DNA of 64,000 nt, from contig NC_057925.1 of assembly GCF_018873765.1 (NCBI RefSeq), forward strand, positions 16,503,568 to 16,567,567. Reading direction: 5' to 3'. Both the position numbers and the translations under genes were made by a program. The notes beneath the pieces are model-generated. The model worked only from the letters and a program-made list of their open reading frames with translations, was not told where the DNA came from and did no database searches. Shown piece by piece: positions 45,471 through 56,813 of the stretch. This stretch comes from Telopea speciosissima. Taxonomy: Eukaryota > Streptophyta > Magnoliopsida > Proteales > Proteaceae. Positions within the stretch are counted from its first letter, which is position 1; every line of letters begins with the position of its first letter.

Positions 45471-45656
45471 AAGCGATTTGATTTTATTTATTTAAAAAAA
45501 AAAAACACTAAATAATTAAGTAAAATAACAACAATTTGTTACTAAAAGAGACTATGAGTAGATATAATGCAAAAGCAGAAAATATTGAAAATATTATTAT
45601 TATAAACAAAGAGTTGAAAATACACATATCCATGAAATTTTCAACACATGAAACTA
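45423..45656. other. 3' flank of the protease gene, (CT)n microsatellite
   Basis: Contains CT repeats at 45443-45472 and an AT-rich stretch with A-tracts. It is presumably the 3' UTR and terminator region of the minus-strand protease gene; no clear AATAAA was fixed. Confidence 0.4.
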
Positions 45657-46994
45657 CTAATGCTTTGTGCAATCAACTGGCTTGAAATACACCTTTCTTT
45701 TTTCAAGATCATGGCCAACCAAGAAATCCATTTGAGCTATATTCCCAAATATACTCAAACCATTTTGAGGGATAAAGGCAAAGCAGACAACTTCTTCAGA
45801 TATACCAACAAAAGTATTCAGTGGTTTCAACTTCACATCAGCACCAGTAAAATGGGCAGTGATTGGAACATTAACATCTGTATCAGCTGTATAGCATAAA
45901 CTAAATAACCCTTGAGGGTCTGGAACACTTTCACCATTAATCAAATTCTTCACTTCTGATTCGAGATTTTGGTAGAAATCAGATGGGAGAAATGTCAATG
46001 TTGTACCTGAATCAAGTATAATATTTCCCTCATCAACACCAACCTTAGATGAACTCTTATATGCCAATCTCTTGTTTCCAACACTTATTCCTTCAAGGGT
46101 CACATAATAGAATGTAACCGGGTTTTTCGACACTAAAGGAGTCGAAACGACATCGGCACCCAAAACAACAGCTTGACTACCGAAATTCAATTTGCTTGTC
46201 ACATTTACCTTATCTAGAGGAACCAAGCAGTAAGAGAACTTGCCACCAATAGATGTTTGCAGTTGTGAAATCAGTGATAGAGGACCCCCTCCTAAGCCAA
46301 CTAGACCACCTTCTCTTTCACTAAAGGTTCCATCATTGTTGTGTCCACAACCAAAGATTTTTCTTGGTAAAGGGACTGATCTACCACCACTACTAGTAGA
46401 ACCCAATGTGATTGTCTCAGTACCAAGAAGGCCATTAGTGAAGGAACTGTCCCCATATTGATAAGCATACTCACAAGCATTAGCTTTAGAAGAACAACCA
46501 TTAAAACCAGTACCTAACAAATCACATTCTTTAGAACTGCATAATAAGTTTCGATAGGTTGATGATTTGGTTGGATCAAATAAAGGAGCATTTTGCCTGA
46601 AACATTGTTCACAAGGCTTGCATTGAATCCAAATGAGATCACTACCTGTATCAGCAATTGCGAGGGTATCCACTGATGGAGTACCAAATGAAATTTTCAT
46701 AAGATATGAACCACCATTAGGGATAACTTGGGTTGAAATTTGCTGTGGAGAGATTGCGCTTTTCTTGAAATTATTGGCGCGAGACACCGATCGATGGAAC
46801 GCATTCTGCAGACGCTCGAAACGAGTCACCGATGAGTCATAGGTTGGAGAAAGCAATGAATCACGGTGGATAATATCGACAGTGAACCCACCACCATTTT
46901 TAACAGCTTCAACTAGGGAAAATGTGGAGAGGTAAACAGAGAAGACTATAATTAGGGCAGGAACGGGTGAATAGTAACTAAAATAGGCAGCCAT
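45657..46994 (-). CDS. Pepsin-like aspartic protease (A1, CDR1-like), 445 aa, single exon
   Basis: An intact intronless secreted aspartic protease, family A1B (nucellin/CDR1 group). Members cleave proteins in the apoplast or vacuole, and Arabidopsis CDR1 acts in defence signalling. Residues 1-30 form a hydrophobic signal peptide (ALIIVFSVYLSTFSLVEA). A prosegment with FTVDIIHRDS (37-46) is the hallmark of the CDR1 subgroup. The first catalytic triad is DTGSDLIWIQC (115-125) and the second is DSGTTLTFLP (328-337). The cysteine-rich plant insert CKPCEQC (125-131) and the C-terminal IFGNIAQMDFLVGHDL stretch are present. Length and all key residues are normal. A CTATATATAG box (complement) at 47049-47058 lies about 55 bp before the start codon. 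No neighbour suggests its substrate. Confidence 0.95.
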   Translation of the reverse strand: MAAYFSYYSPVPALIIVFSVYLSTFSLVEAVKNGGGFTVDIIHRDSLLSPTYDSSVTRFERLQNAFHRSVSRANNFKKSAISPQQISTQVIPNGGSYLMKISFGTPSVDTLAIADTGSDLIWIQCKPCEQCFRQNAPLFDPTKSSTYRNLLCSSKECDLLGTGFNGCSSKANACEYAYQYGDSSFTNGLLGTETITLGSTSSGGRSVPLPRKIFGCGHNNDGTFSEREGGLVGLGGGPLSLISQLQTSIGGKFSYCLVPLDKVNVTSKLNFGSQAVVLGADVVSTPLVSKNPVTFYYVTLEGISVGNKRLAYKSSSKVGVDEGNIILDSGTTLTFLPSDFYQNLESEVKNLINGESVPDPQGLFSLCYTADTDVNVPITAHFTGADVKLKPLNTFVGISEEVVCFAFIPQNGLSIFGNIAQMDFLVGHDLEKRKVYFKPVDCTKH

Positions 46995-47048
46995 GATTTT
47001 GTAGACTAGTGTAGAGGGAGATGTGAGAATTGGAAGAGTTCTAACAAG

Positions 47049-47058
47049 CTATATATAG
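47049..47058 (-). promoter_or_regulatory. TATA box of the protease gene
   Basis: CTATATATAG, symmetrical, lies 55-64 bp upstream of the ATG on the minus strand, followed by a purine-rich leader. The spacing is short but plausible for a gene with a short 5' UTR. Confidence 0.55.
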
Positions 47059-47645
47059 AGATAGAGACTAGAAGGGATTTCGTTCATCATTTTGACTAGA
47101 TTCAAAGAATGCCAAAACCTTGGACGGTTTTCCATTTCTGCACGGATAATTTTCCAAATTCTTGTAGATTCATTTCTCAATGAATTACCCCTATTGATGG
47201 TAGGTTCTTAATTCTGTTAGAGCAAATCAAGCTACTGAGGTGATTCCAATCTGTATTTTGACAAATCTTTGGATTGGAATATTCATATATGAATTTATAG
47301 CATTTTTTCTTTTTTTGGTAACTAGTTATAGAAAATTAATAAGGGTTATCCTTTTTTTTAGGTAATGAATAAGGGTTAATCCCATGGTGTGATTTTCCCA
47401 TGTATTGATTTTTTGAAGAATCTTGTTTGCATCTACCGCTCAGAGCTTGAAATATAAGGAAGAGAGGAAGTCGGCAACATTAGTAGAAAATTAATTAGGG
47501 TTGTACCAATTTAAATGCCAATTCTTCCAATGGTAAATGGAGGTCCTTTCAGTTTTTTTGTAATAGCTGTGAAATTAATGGTGGATTTTTAAATATTGGA
47601 GGAATTCATTTATGTTCAAAATGGTCCACCCACGTTATACATTTC
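47059..47645. other. Upstream region of the protease gene, no other gene
   Basis: AT-rich, without recognised coding or strong repeats. It contains the distal promoter of the protease gene, if any. Confidence 0.45.
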
Positions 47646-47811
47646 GGATCCTCCGCTGCTGTCTGTTCATGCGGCTGGCATGCAGCCTGACACAGGTAGG
47701 GGCGAAATGACCACCCTACCCACTGCCTGAGTACCCTGCCCGGGTGGGATCCGCGCCCTACTTGTGTGATGCTGCATGCCAGCCGCATGGGCAGGCAGCA
47801 GTAGAGGATCC
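47646..47811. mobile_element. GC-rich foldback element, near-perfect 59-bp arms
   Basis: The left arm GGATCCTCCGCTGCTGTCTG ... CATGCGGCTGGCATGCAGC ... ACACAGGTAGGG is complementary to the right arm CCCTACTTGTGTGATGCTGC ... CATGCCAGCCGCATGGGCAG ... AGTAGAGGATCC. The middle holds GAAATGACCACCCTACCCAC and GCCCGGGTGGGATC, the core shared with 14766-14920, whose arms are unrelated. No clear target duplication. Confidence 0.85.
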
Positions 47812-49245
47812 AAATTGCATATTATCTGCAACTTGGATAGAGAGGGCATGGTCTGAAATCTGAATTAGGCATGTGTCAAATTTTTATATTCAAATTCAAT
47901 CAAATATCCCCTTGTATGTCCTAACACACGTAATGTCTTCCATGTGGCAGCTTACCAAAATGACCAATGCGGGAAGATATCTCTCTCTCTCTCATGAACG
48001 AGTCACCTGATGTTCTGTTTAGGTATTTGAAATTTTCAATATTTCAACAAGATGTCCCACAAAGAATTGAAATTTTCATCACTATATAATTGTTATAATT
48101 AGCTCAAAGAAGGTTACTAAAAAGGGGGAAATAAATCAGCCCAAAAATGTAAACATGGAAATTTTTCATTAAGAAAATAGAAAAATATATTTTTATCATA
48201 TGTTTCATGAGTGAGTGCTATATTTGGAAATAAAAAGAGAGTTTATTGGCTGTTATAACTCAAATAAGGTTACTAAAAAGGGAGAAAAAAAATTTATCCG
48301 AAAAGGCAAACTTTAAAATTTTCATTAAGGAAGAAAAAATATCTTTTTTAAAAAATAAGTTTCATGAGTGCTTTGGTTCTCTCTCCTTCCCCTCCTTTTC
48401 TCTTTTCTATCCTCCCTTTTCCACCTTCTCCCCCCTCCCCCTCTCTTAGGTGCTTTTGTTTTTGTTGTGCTTTCGTTGAATATATTATATTATTTATTCA
48501 TCCAAAAAAATCATATTTTGAAATAAAAAATATCATATTAAGAAATGCAATGGAAAAAATAAATTTAATTCTCTGATCATATTAACCCTATGATCAAACC
48601 TCATGTAGATATAGGATATTAAAAAAATACATCATATGGAAAGGAAGAACAGTTACCTTGAACTAAGGGTGTCAAATTGGAACTGGAACTAAAAACTTAA
48701 ACCAATTCCGGATCAAATAACCTGAACCGAATCGAATGGAATTTGATTATAAACTGAAATTGAGCAACAGAACCAAGGCAAGGCTTGGTTACTTTTCGGA
48801 TCCAACATAGGAACCGGCGGTTAGAACTGAAATCAAACCGAATTTGGGTATATACATATATATATTTATTTATTTATTTATTTAACTAGTATTAGTATAT
48901 TAGTATTAGATTTTATAATACAACTATATTATAATATAATTATTATACTATATATATAGTATAATATATTATATTATATATATATATATAGTATAAACCA
49001 AGTACATGAACTGGAACTGAACCGTGTAGGACCGGTTTTTGGAACCGAAACCGAATTGAAACCATACAGGTTCAGTACGTACAAGTACCGAATTTCAGAG
49101 CCGAGGCGGGATTCGATCCGGATCTAGATCACACTAATACTCCTTAGAACCGAACCAGAACCGAATACACGGTTCTGGACCGATTTACAACCTTACCTTG
49201 AACATTGTATGTGCAGTGCCTCCTTGACAATTTTTCTCTTCCACT
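47812..49245. other. AT-rich spacer
   Basis: No gene is seen. There are repeated motifs at 48105-48170 and 48258-48330 (GGTTACTAAAAAGGG(G/A)GAAA), a TA-rich run at 48850-48990, and an AACCGAACC-rich stretch (48680-49190) typical of intergenic repeats. Confidence 0.5.
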
Positions 49246-50310
49246 CACTACAGCAAAAGGCATTTTCTAGCGACATGAAAAAAATTTATGTCGCCCAATA
49301 TGTCATATAGCGACGGTATTTAAAATCCATCGCTAAACTAAATTTAATAAGACAATATATTCTATTAAAGTCGCCTGATATGTTATATTGTATTGGAAGA
49401 TTTGCTTTTTTATGATGATATTTTTTTTCTGTTACTTAAACTTATATAGCATGACAGTATATTCAAACATCATCGCTTATATGTTATAATGTATTAGAAG
49501 ACTAGATTGTCGGTGATGGTATTTTTTTCCCGTCTCTTAAAATAATATGCACGACCATATATTAAGATCTCATTGCTTGATATGTTATATTTAGGTCTGT
49601 AAACGGATCGGATTCGGCTCGGATATGGATCGGATGTAATCGGATTCGGATATTTTCTGGTCAAATACGGATACCTCTAAACGGATTCGGATGGATTCGG
49701 ATGCGGATCGAATTCGGATTTTCGGCCATCCGTTTACACCTCTGCCTTGTGTAACTCGAACCTTCCTCCCCCTAGTGGATACAATTCACTCTCAATCCAT
49801 AGTTTTAGATCATGATTCTCTTTTCCTCATATTCTAGAACCTGTTGAATCTTCAAAAACCCCAAAGATCGTTATTTACTTAATTTTTTATAATAATTAAT
49901 TTCTATCGGAGTATTTGGATTTTTTTCTGAATATCTCTAAATAAATACGGATGCCCCTAAACAGATACGGATGCGGATCAAAATCGAATTCGAATTTTTA
50001 ATTATCCATTTACAGCCCTAGTTATATTGTATTGGAAGACTCAAATTTTGGGGACGATATTTAATGTTTGTCGCTCAAAAAGTTTAACATAACAGAATAT
50101 TCAGATACTGTTGATAACTGATATCCTATATTTTATTGAAAGACTTGATTTATGGCGGATGATATTTTTTTTTCCGTTGTTGAAAAATGATAGAGCACAA
50201 AGGTATATACAGATGTCATCATGTGATATGCTATATGTATTGGAAGACTTGATTTTTTTGCGATAGTATTTTGTTCCTGTCGTCGAAAATGATATAACAT
50301 GACGGTAGAG
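49246..50310 (+). mobile_element. CACTA (En/Spm-type) terminus with subterminal repeats
   Basis: The end CACTACAGCAAAAGGCATTT is a classic CACTA terminal repeat. It is followed by GCGACATG and GCGACGG motifs, then a ladder of subterminal repeats of about 105-120 bp with the theme GATATGTTATATTGTATTGG, GACGATATTTTTTTCCCGTC and ATAGCATGACAGTATATTCA. The opposite terminus was not found in the window, so this is one truncated end. A hAT-type MITE is inserted at 49592-50020. Confidence 0.75.
49592..50020. mobile_element. hAT-type MITE, 429 bp, 8-bp duplication GTTATATT
   Basis: The ends TAGGTCTGTAAACGGAT and ATCCATTTACAGCCCTA are imperfect inverted repeats. GTTATATT is duplicated on both sides (49584-49591 and 50021-50028), as hAT transposases leave. 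The interior is rich in CGGATTCGGAT repeats. An inner pair of ends near 49592 and 49745 suggests a possible second copy nested inside. Confidence 0.85.
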
Positions 50311-50314
50311 ATGA

Positions 50315-50490
50315 AATAGGACCGGGTTTTTTAAAACCCCAACCCAACCCTAAGATCTCTTAGCTCAATCCAAGCTCAACCCAATCCTGAGGTCAGGTTG
50401 AGATATCTCAGCCTAGGCCCAACCCTATTGGGCTCAGACAAATCCAGCCCGGCCCTGATTAACCTTGATTGGGCCAGATTGGCCCTGATT
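50315..50490 (-). repeat. Fragment of the GC-rich hAT-like repeat seen at 58686
   Basis: AACCCAACCCTAAGATC, AGATATCTCAGCCTAGGCCC and CAGCCCGGCCCTGATT match the reverse complement of 59100-59410. Only about 175 bp are present. Similar GGCCCAGCCCAGCCC strings recur near 52674-52690. Confidence 0.6.
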
Positions 50491-51537
50491 TTTTTGTCAT
50501 TTTTTATCCAATTCTGATAGATGGATCTCAAGTTGTGAAACAATCCTATTGAAACTAGTAACATTGAAAAGCAAACCAGAACTGCAGAATCGATCATGGA
50601 ACTCAAAACAGAATTGAAGTAGAGATTCAAACTTAGGATTGAGCAGTAAACAATATTCAGTTTCAGCATGCAAATCAGAATTAAAAGAAGCAGACTTGAA
50701 ATAGAAAACCTCAATTGGATATTAGGGTTTTGAAATCAGAATTTATGAGCAATCAACTCAGTAACTAAAACTCCATTAAGATCAAATCTGAAACTAAAAA
50801 TCTGGTAGAACAATAAAGTTGCAGGTTATAGAGTTAAGAATTTTGACCTGAATAGAAGTTCGATTCAAGCCTTGAAGGGATCACTCCATGAAGATTCTGC
50901 TCGTCATCTTTATCGGACGACGAAGACGAGCTGCTCACCTCGCCATTAGAGAATCACGTCGGGATCATTTGATGAAGATTCTCGCGTGGCAGGTTCCGGT
51001 ACTTACGACGAAGACCAAACTTCACTTCTCCTGCTCTATATTTTGTTAGGGGCAACAGCGTTGTGAATCTCTGGGATGGCATACGGCTAGGGTTAAGGTT
51101 TGAGGATTCGTCAACTGAGAGTGTTGTGTCGATGTGGGATTTGAATAAGGACGATATTATAAGCTCCTTTTATGGTGATGGCGAGTATCAAATTCTGATG
51201 ATCTCGAGGGCGGCGCCATCGGTGGTGATGACCTGTGTTGGAGGAAAGTGACAACGTGGGATTTAGGGTTTGGAATGCTAAGTTGGGACGTCAGATTCCG
51301 ACGATTTTTGCAGAGTGGCAATCTCGCTGGAGAAGGACAATGGGTGTAGATTCCGACGAAGTGGAGAAGTCTTTAGGATTTGTTTTTTGATAGAAAGAAG
51401 TCTTTAGGATTCACTCCAGCATTCAGTGGGACTTGGGAGAGTTAAACAGAAAAGTGAAACCTAAAGACTAATTAAAGTAGTAAAACCATGATAAAGTCAG
51501 GGTTAAAATCAGGATCAGGCTGGGCTATCATGGGGGA
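50491..51537. other. Spacer, no gene recognised
   Basis: Short open frames (for example 51063-51251) have no recognised motif. Around 50880-51260 GC content rises and GACGACGAAGACGAG-like strings suggest decayed coding or 5' UTR sequence, but no family could be named. Confidence 0.4.
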
Positions 51538-51711
51538 GTCCGGATCTTTCACTTCCGCCTGTCCCTACTTCTGTGTGCGCCTTACACACAATGGGGCGCA
51601 CAAAGTTCGCCTTACCCCTGCCCGAGCGGGGGTAAGGCGGTTTTTGCGCACCTTGTTGTGTGTAGGGTGCACACGGAAGTAGGGGCAGGCGAAAGTAGAA
51701 GATGTCGATTC
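51538..51711. mobile_element. GC-rich foldback element, 11-bp duplication
   Basis: Arms of about 75 bp: left TTCACTTCCGCCTGTCCCTA, CTTCTGTGTGCGCCTTACAC, TTCGCCTTACCCCTGCCCGA; right CGGGGGTAAGGCGG, GTGTAGGGTGCACACGGAAG, TAGGGGCAGGCGAAAGTAG. ATCATGGGGGA flanks it at 51527-51537 and 51712-51722. The inner CGCCTTACCC...GGGTAAGGCGG core is shared with 45115 and 57730, while the outer arms are its own. Confidence 0.9.
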
Positions 51712-51722
51712 ATCATGGGGGA

Positions 51723-53271
51723 TATAGCTACAGAATTTCTAGTAGAGAACTAGAGACTGAAGCGTTGATGTGAGTTACAGAAACACAAGCATAGGTGAGG
51801 TACGGGAATTCTGAATGCCATAGTTGCTCGTATACACTGACGATGTTGACATAGATGTGCATGCAATTGGTGCTAAGTATTATAGGCTCTGATGAAGCTG
51901 CCTGGGGCCCTTTCCCTTGAAATGCTTGCATGTTCACCTTTATCCTGTGTTTCCATGATACCCACAATGTCAATTTTGTGACAAATATTGTCTTTTAATA
52001 GTTGCAGATCTCATTCAAGAGACGTCAACCATAGAAACACAGAAAAAATTGACACTGGAGAGAGCGAAGGGGAGGAAAGTTTACAAGTTAAAAGGTCGAG
52101 CTAGGTTGGGCTGTAATTAGGTGGACTAAATCAGGCCTGAAATCAATTGATCTGGTCAGGCGTCCAATGGGATAGGACTAAGCCTGACACGTTTAATAAT
52201 TGGACCAGTCTATACCATGCTTTAACCAGGCGGGCTCAACTAGTCAACTTATTGATTGCTGAGCCATGAAGAAATTTGACTATCAGCTATGTTCTCTCCA
52301 TCTGTCTCCCCCTAACATTAGAAAGAAAACTTCTCAATTATACCAAGTTGTTCATAATAAAATTCAGAAATAGTGGAAGCAAACATAACTCAAGCTCCAT
52401 GTACTTCAAAGGTAATATATTTCCATCCATGCATGTCGTTTGCAAATTCATTTGAGTGTGTAGAGACATCACACACATGAGATGACACCTCTGTGCGCCC
52501 TGGGTAGATACCTAAGACCATGCGATCAAGTAGAGATCTCTTGTCCTAATATATATTATAAACTTTAAACATCACACGCATTTTGTTATATAATATATTA
52601 TATTTAAAGATAGTAAGTGATATAATATATTTTATTATAATGTTATTCTATATAAAATTGATAATTTTCTCCCCGGCCCAGCCCAGCCCATGCATCTCCC
52701 TTCCCCCTCCTCATGATCTGAGCCAATCAGGTTCAAGCCGGCCGGACCTTGAGGGTGGATCAAGATTGATTTTCTAGGCCCTGAGTCAGGTTTAGACGAG
52801 GCCTGCGCCCAATTAAGGGGACTCAAGGTTAGGCTGGGGTTTTAAAAAATCCAGCCCAACCTGACCTTGTTGTGCCCCACCCGCCCTGTTGATACTTCTG
52901 TGTGCATTCCCATTGGCCCCATTGTACGCGCACAGGCCATGCTCCCCCACAAAGAACTCTGTGTTTGGTTCGAATTCATGTCTCCTCAACCCCCTTCCCT
53001 GTTGGAGACTTGGGTAGTAGAATTCATCCTTTATATTAAGTGAATTACCTAAATTGATTTTGGAATTACAAAACTACCCAAAACAGCACTCCTCCCCATG
53101 GTTCGTAATATAGGGATCGGTCTCTAGGGACTACAACGAGTTTAAAAAAAACAATGAATAACTCAAGACTTTTCAAATGTTTTAGGTTCGAATTCATAGC
53201 TCTTGATCAAGCCCCTTCCCTGTTGGAGACTTGGGTAGAATTCATCCTTAAAAGCTAATCACTAAGGAGAT
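51723..53271. other. Spacer with small direct repeats
   Basis: No gene is seen. The segments 52970-53035 and 53185-53250 repeat CCCTTCCCTGTTGGAGACTT and GGGTAG...AATTCATCC. Another AT-rich run with TATAATATAT lies near 52545-52640. Confidence 0.5.
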
Positions 53272-55401
53272 TGTTATGATTCAAGAATCTGGGAAGGGAT
53301 TCAAGAACCATAGCAGGGGATTTTCTCACTATTTCGAGCAAGTGAGGGACTCCTAAGAAAGGGGAAACAGAGAGAGGAGAGACTGAACTATTTTATTTCT
53401 TATTTCATATTCCATATCCAATGCATATGGTACAATCCCTATTTATAGGGTAATACAATCCAACCCAACCCTTAGTAACAACTAAGCTAACTAACTAACT
53501 AACCACCAAGACTAACTAATAATCCTAATCTATCTCTTAATCCACAGTCATAACATTCCATGGCCCATCAAAACAACCTTGTCCTCAAACCAATATGAGA
53601 AGAAATGGGCAATCCAGTCCACCAACAAGGCATTCCCACTCCAAATGAAGACAAAACCAATTAAAGAAGAAACAGAGAACCCACAAACCAATATGAGCTG
53701 AAATGGAAAACCGAATCCACCAAGAAGGCACTCCACTCCAAATGAGTACAAAAATCAGTTAAGAAGAAACAGCGAACGGAGTCCACCCAGTCCATACAAA
53801 GATGCTCAAGGCGCTGCACTTCATCGTCTACTCCATGGATTTTTTTTTTTTTTTTTTTCCCAACATCGCAGTCCTCCGATCTGTAAACTGGAACATAGAA
53901 CAAGTTGGAGTCGGGGGAACTGCAGCAGAGCGGAGATCAGGACCGTTTTGGTACTTGCTGAGGTCGGATTTGGTATTCTCCGAGACTGGAAGACTTGTAG
54001 AAATTTCTGCAGGTTCCCATCGGCAGGAAGCTTGGGCGGACTTGAGATCCAAGAAAGCACGACACAGCACCGAAGAAACCATCCCTGGCATTAGAGCTTC
54101 AACCGATTGCGGAAAGAAATCTCTCTTCGGCTTCAAAATCTTTGAATGTAAAGACCTCGAGATTAAAGAAATCCCTGACGATAAAATCATGTGCGAAAGA
54201 CCTCCAGATCTAAACCAACATCCCTTCACCGATCGAAGATGAGAAATCCGTGTTAAGAAAACTGGCGAATATGAGAAATCAGGGGCTGTTGACGGTGAAG
54301 ACTGCAACAGAGCGGCGGATTTGGTGTAGAACCGCAGGTCACACTCACAACAGAGCGGTGGAGGTGGCTCTGGTGGTGGCCGAGGGGTCCAGTGTCCAGC
54401 GCTGCCTACCGCATGCGTATGGTGGAGGAGGGTGCCAAGATTGAATGTTGAGGGTGGTAGCTTTTGTGAGACGGCGCTGCAAGCGAATCCTAGAGCGGTC
54501 GGCGGTGGCCATGGCGGAATGGACAGAAAAGCCAAGAAATCTGTGAAATCTTGGTGCAAGAATGGTGTCGCAGCACTAGTATCATTCCAATTTGCACCGG
54601 AAATGGGCTTCTTGCAATGGGTTTTGGCCATTGGCACTAGGTCGGCAAGATTGAGTTTGAAAACTCCGTCACTTTTCGCAACCAACGAAGCCTGCAACGA
54701 AACTTCCACGGCGGTTATGCGATCATCGGCTGCGGTCTTCGCTGCTACAGTCTCCTCATCCTTTAGGTGGTTTGTGCCATTCTCAGTTTTGATCGGCTGA
54801 ACACCAGAGTGGTGACTGAAATTTCTGCAGAAGCAGCGACAACTACAGGGGTGGATGACAACACAACCATGGCAATGGAAGTGATCTCTGCCACGGATGC
54901 TCCAGATAGTGTCAAGTAAGGTTCAAGATCGGCCATTGAACCAAAATCTTCAACTGCCACAAGATCAACAGTGTAAATCCTCTCCTGCTCTTTGCAGATT
55001 GCATCTTCAAGACATGGAAGGAATGCATGATTCGGATCTTGACGTTCCAGTGACCGGAAAAGGAAGACCAGCCTATTGTATTGGGTGAACAAACTCATTG
55101 GAAGGGGAAGGTTCAATGAAAGCACCAATGTTATGATTCAAGAATCTGGGAAGGGATTCAAGAACCATAGCAGGGAATTTTCTCACTATTTCGAGCAAAT
55201 GAGGGATTCCTAAGAAAGGAGAAAGAGAGAGAGGAGAGATTGAATTATTTTATTTCTTATTTCATATTCCATATCCAATGCATATGGTACAATCCCTAAT
55301 ACAATCCAACCCAACCCTTAGTAACAACTAAGCTAACTAACTAACTAACCACCAAGACTAACTAATAATCCTAATCTATCTCTTAATCCACATTCATAAC
55401 A
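53272..55401 (-). mobile_element. Small Ty3/gypsy-derived element with both LTRs
   Basis: A fossil of 2130 bp with LTRs 53272-53555 and 55129-55401 (TGTTATGA...TCATAACA, few differences) and flanks GAGAT and GACAT that nearly match as a target duplication. On the minus strand a primer-site-like TTGGTGCTTTCATTGA follows the upper LTR. GAGGACAAGGTT and a purine-rich tract precede the lower one, as in plant gypsy elements. The 1.57-kb interior lacks any pol domain I recognise. It does hold a 293-codon minus-strand open frame (54709-53828) rich in Pro and Ser that matches no family known to me. Non-autonomous. Confidence 0.85.
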
Positions 55402-55406
55402 GACAT

Positions 55407-56331
55407 GGTGCCCAAGTACCTATAACTCTCCACGTCAGTTTATTCATTTTCGATGTAGAATTATTACTCTCACATGAAACCCCAACATACCCTTCTCTGT
55501 TCCCTTTTTAACCTTGATAGTAATACAGTTGCCTTTGATTTTGTAAAACTAAAGCATTGTAGATCTGAATTGAACCATGAGTTGGGTTTTTCGTATCTCT
55601 TGTGTTCTGTGTTGAATGATGAATGATTACATTCTGAATATCATTCTGAGGGGGAGAGAGAGAGAGAGAGAGAGAGAGAATGGTTCTTATCAGGTTGTGA
55701 ATAAAGAAAGACATGCACATATGTAATGGGATCATGCTTTCAAAAATCAGAATTCGATTAAATGAATTGGTTGATTTGTATTAGAATCGACACTAACTGA
55801 TTCATTTGATTCACAAAGATTTCCTTACCAAAAAAAAAAAAAAGATTCACATCGATTTCTGTCAATTTTTATTATAGTTTCCGGCCGATTCCAACTGATT
55901 TGAATCGATAATCAATCAGTGATTCCAAGATTTGAAACCCTGAATGAGATACAATATATAATGAATGTGATATCTACCCACCAGAGGAATTCAGCTTCCC
56001 AAAAACTAATCAAGACTTGGCTATGGTGCCAACCAATTTCTGTTGATTCTTATCGAATCCAATCAATTCCAAATTTATTTGATTCTGAATTTTGAAATTT
56101 TGGGGTTAGCCAAGTCGTATTGACCTGTTTCTATTGTGCGCATGATTTCTGTTACTTGACAATTCAGGAGTCCCAACATCACTACACATGATAGCCATTT
56201 GAGTTGTTGAGTTGTTGTTGTATACCATTATTTCTCGCATGCAGATCTCAATTCAATTCCATGTTGTAGGTATAATTTTAAAACTTGGTCAACTTTGCTA
56301 GGAAATTAGCAAATCAACTCAATGATCAATC
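55407..56331. other. Spacer with (GA)n
   Basis: No gene is seen. A (GA)n microsatellite lies at 55653-55679, and CAACTGATT-, GAATCGAT-rich repeat sequence at 55780-56100. Confidence 0.5.
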
Positions 56332-56813
56332 TATTATGTGTCTAATGGAGTCCGATCTAGTGTATGAGCGCTAGATTAGGCCAGCCTAGTATGGGATAGG
56401 TTAAATTATTCGATTTAACGCGTTTCATCAGGTCTGGAGATTTTGACGTATTGATCAAGTACCTAACATTTAGTATCAAAGTCGGGCACCACATCAGGTT
56501 TAGAGTCATAAAAAGCTACCTAGGGAGAGTTACCTGAGTAGAGTGAAAGCCATCAAGAAAAGGCTACTAGCCAATGGGCAAAAGGCTTGAAGCGAGTAGA
56601 ATTGCTTGGAAATGGCTAACTACTACCAGAGTAAGAGCCGCCGAGGACGATGGCTGCGGAAGCATGGTAGTCTGTTATGTGCCTAATGGGGTTCGATCTA
56701 GTGTGTGGGGGCTAGATTGGACCTGCCTAATATGGGATACGTTAAAAAGATTAATTTAACGCGTTCTATCAACTCTGGAGGTTTTGACGTATCGATCCAT
56801 CAAGTACCTAACA
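56332..56813 (+). mobile_element. TRIM (miniature LTR element), CAATC duplication
   Basis: A miniature LTR element of 482 bp, with LTRs 56332-56468 and 56673-56813 (about 140 bp, roughly 20 percent diverged, so old). A primer-site-like TTAGTATCAAAGTCGGGCAC lies directly after the first LTR, and a purine-rich stretch GGAAGCATGG lies before the second. The 5-bp duplication CAATC is at 56327-56331 and 56814-56818. The interior of about 200 bp is too short to code. Confidence 0.88.

Noticed and set aside
53828-54709. 293-codon minus-strand frame as a host gene
   Set aside because: It lies between gypsy-type LTRs, has low-complexity composition and an overlapping open plus-strand frame; kept only as part of the element.
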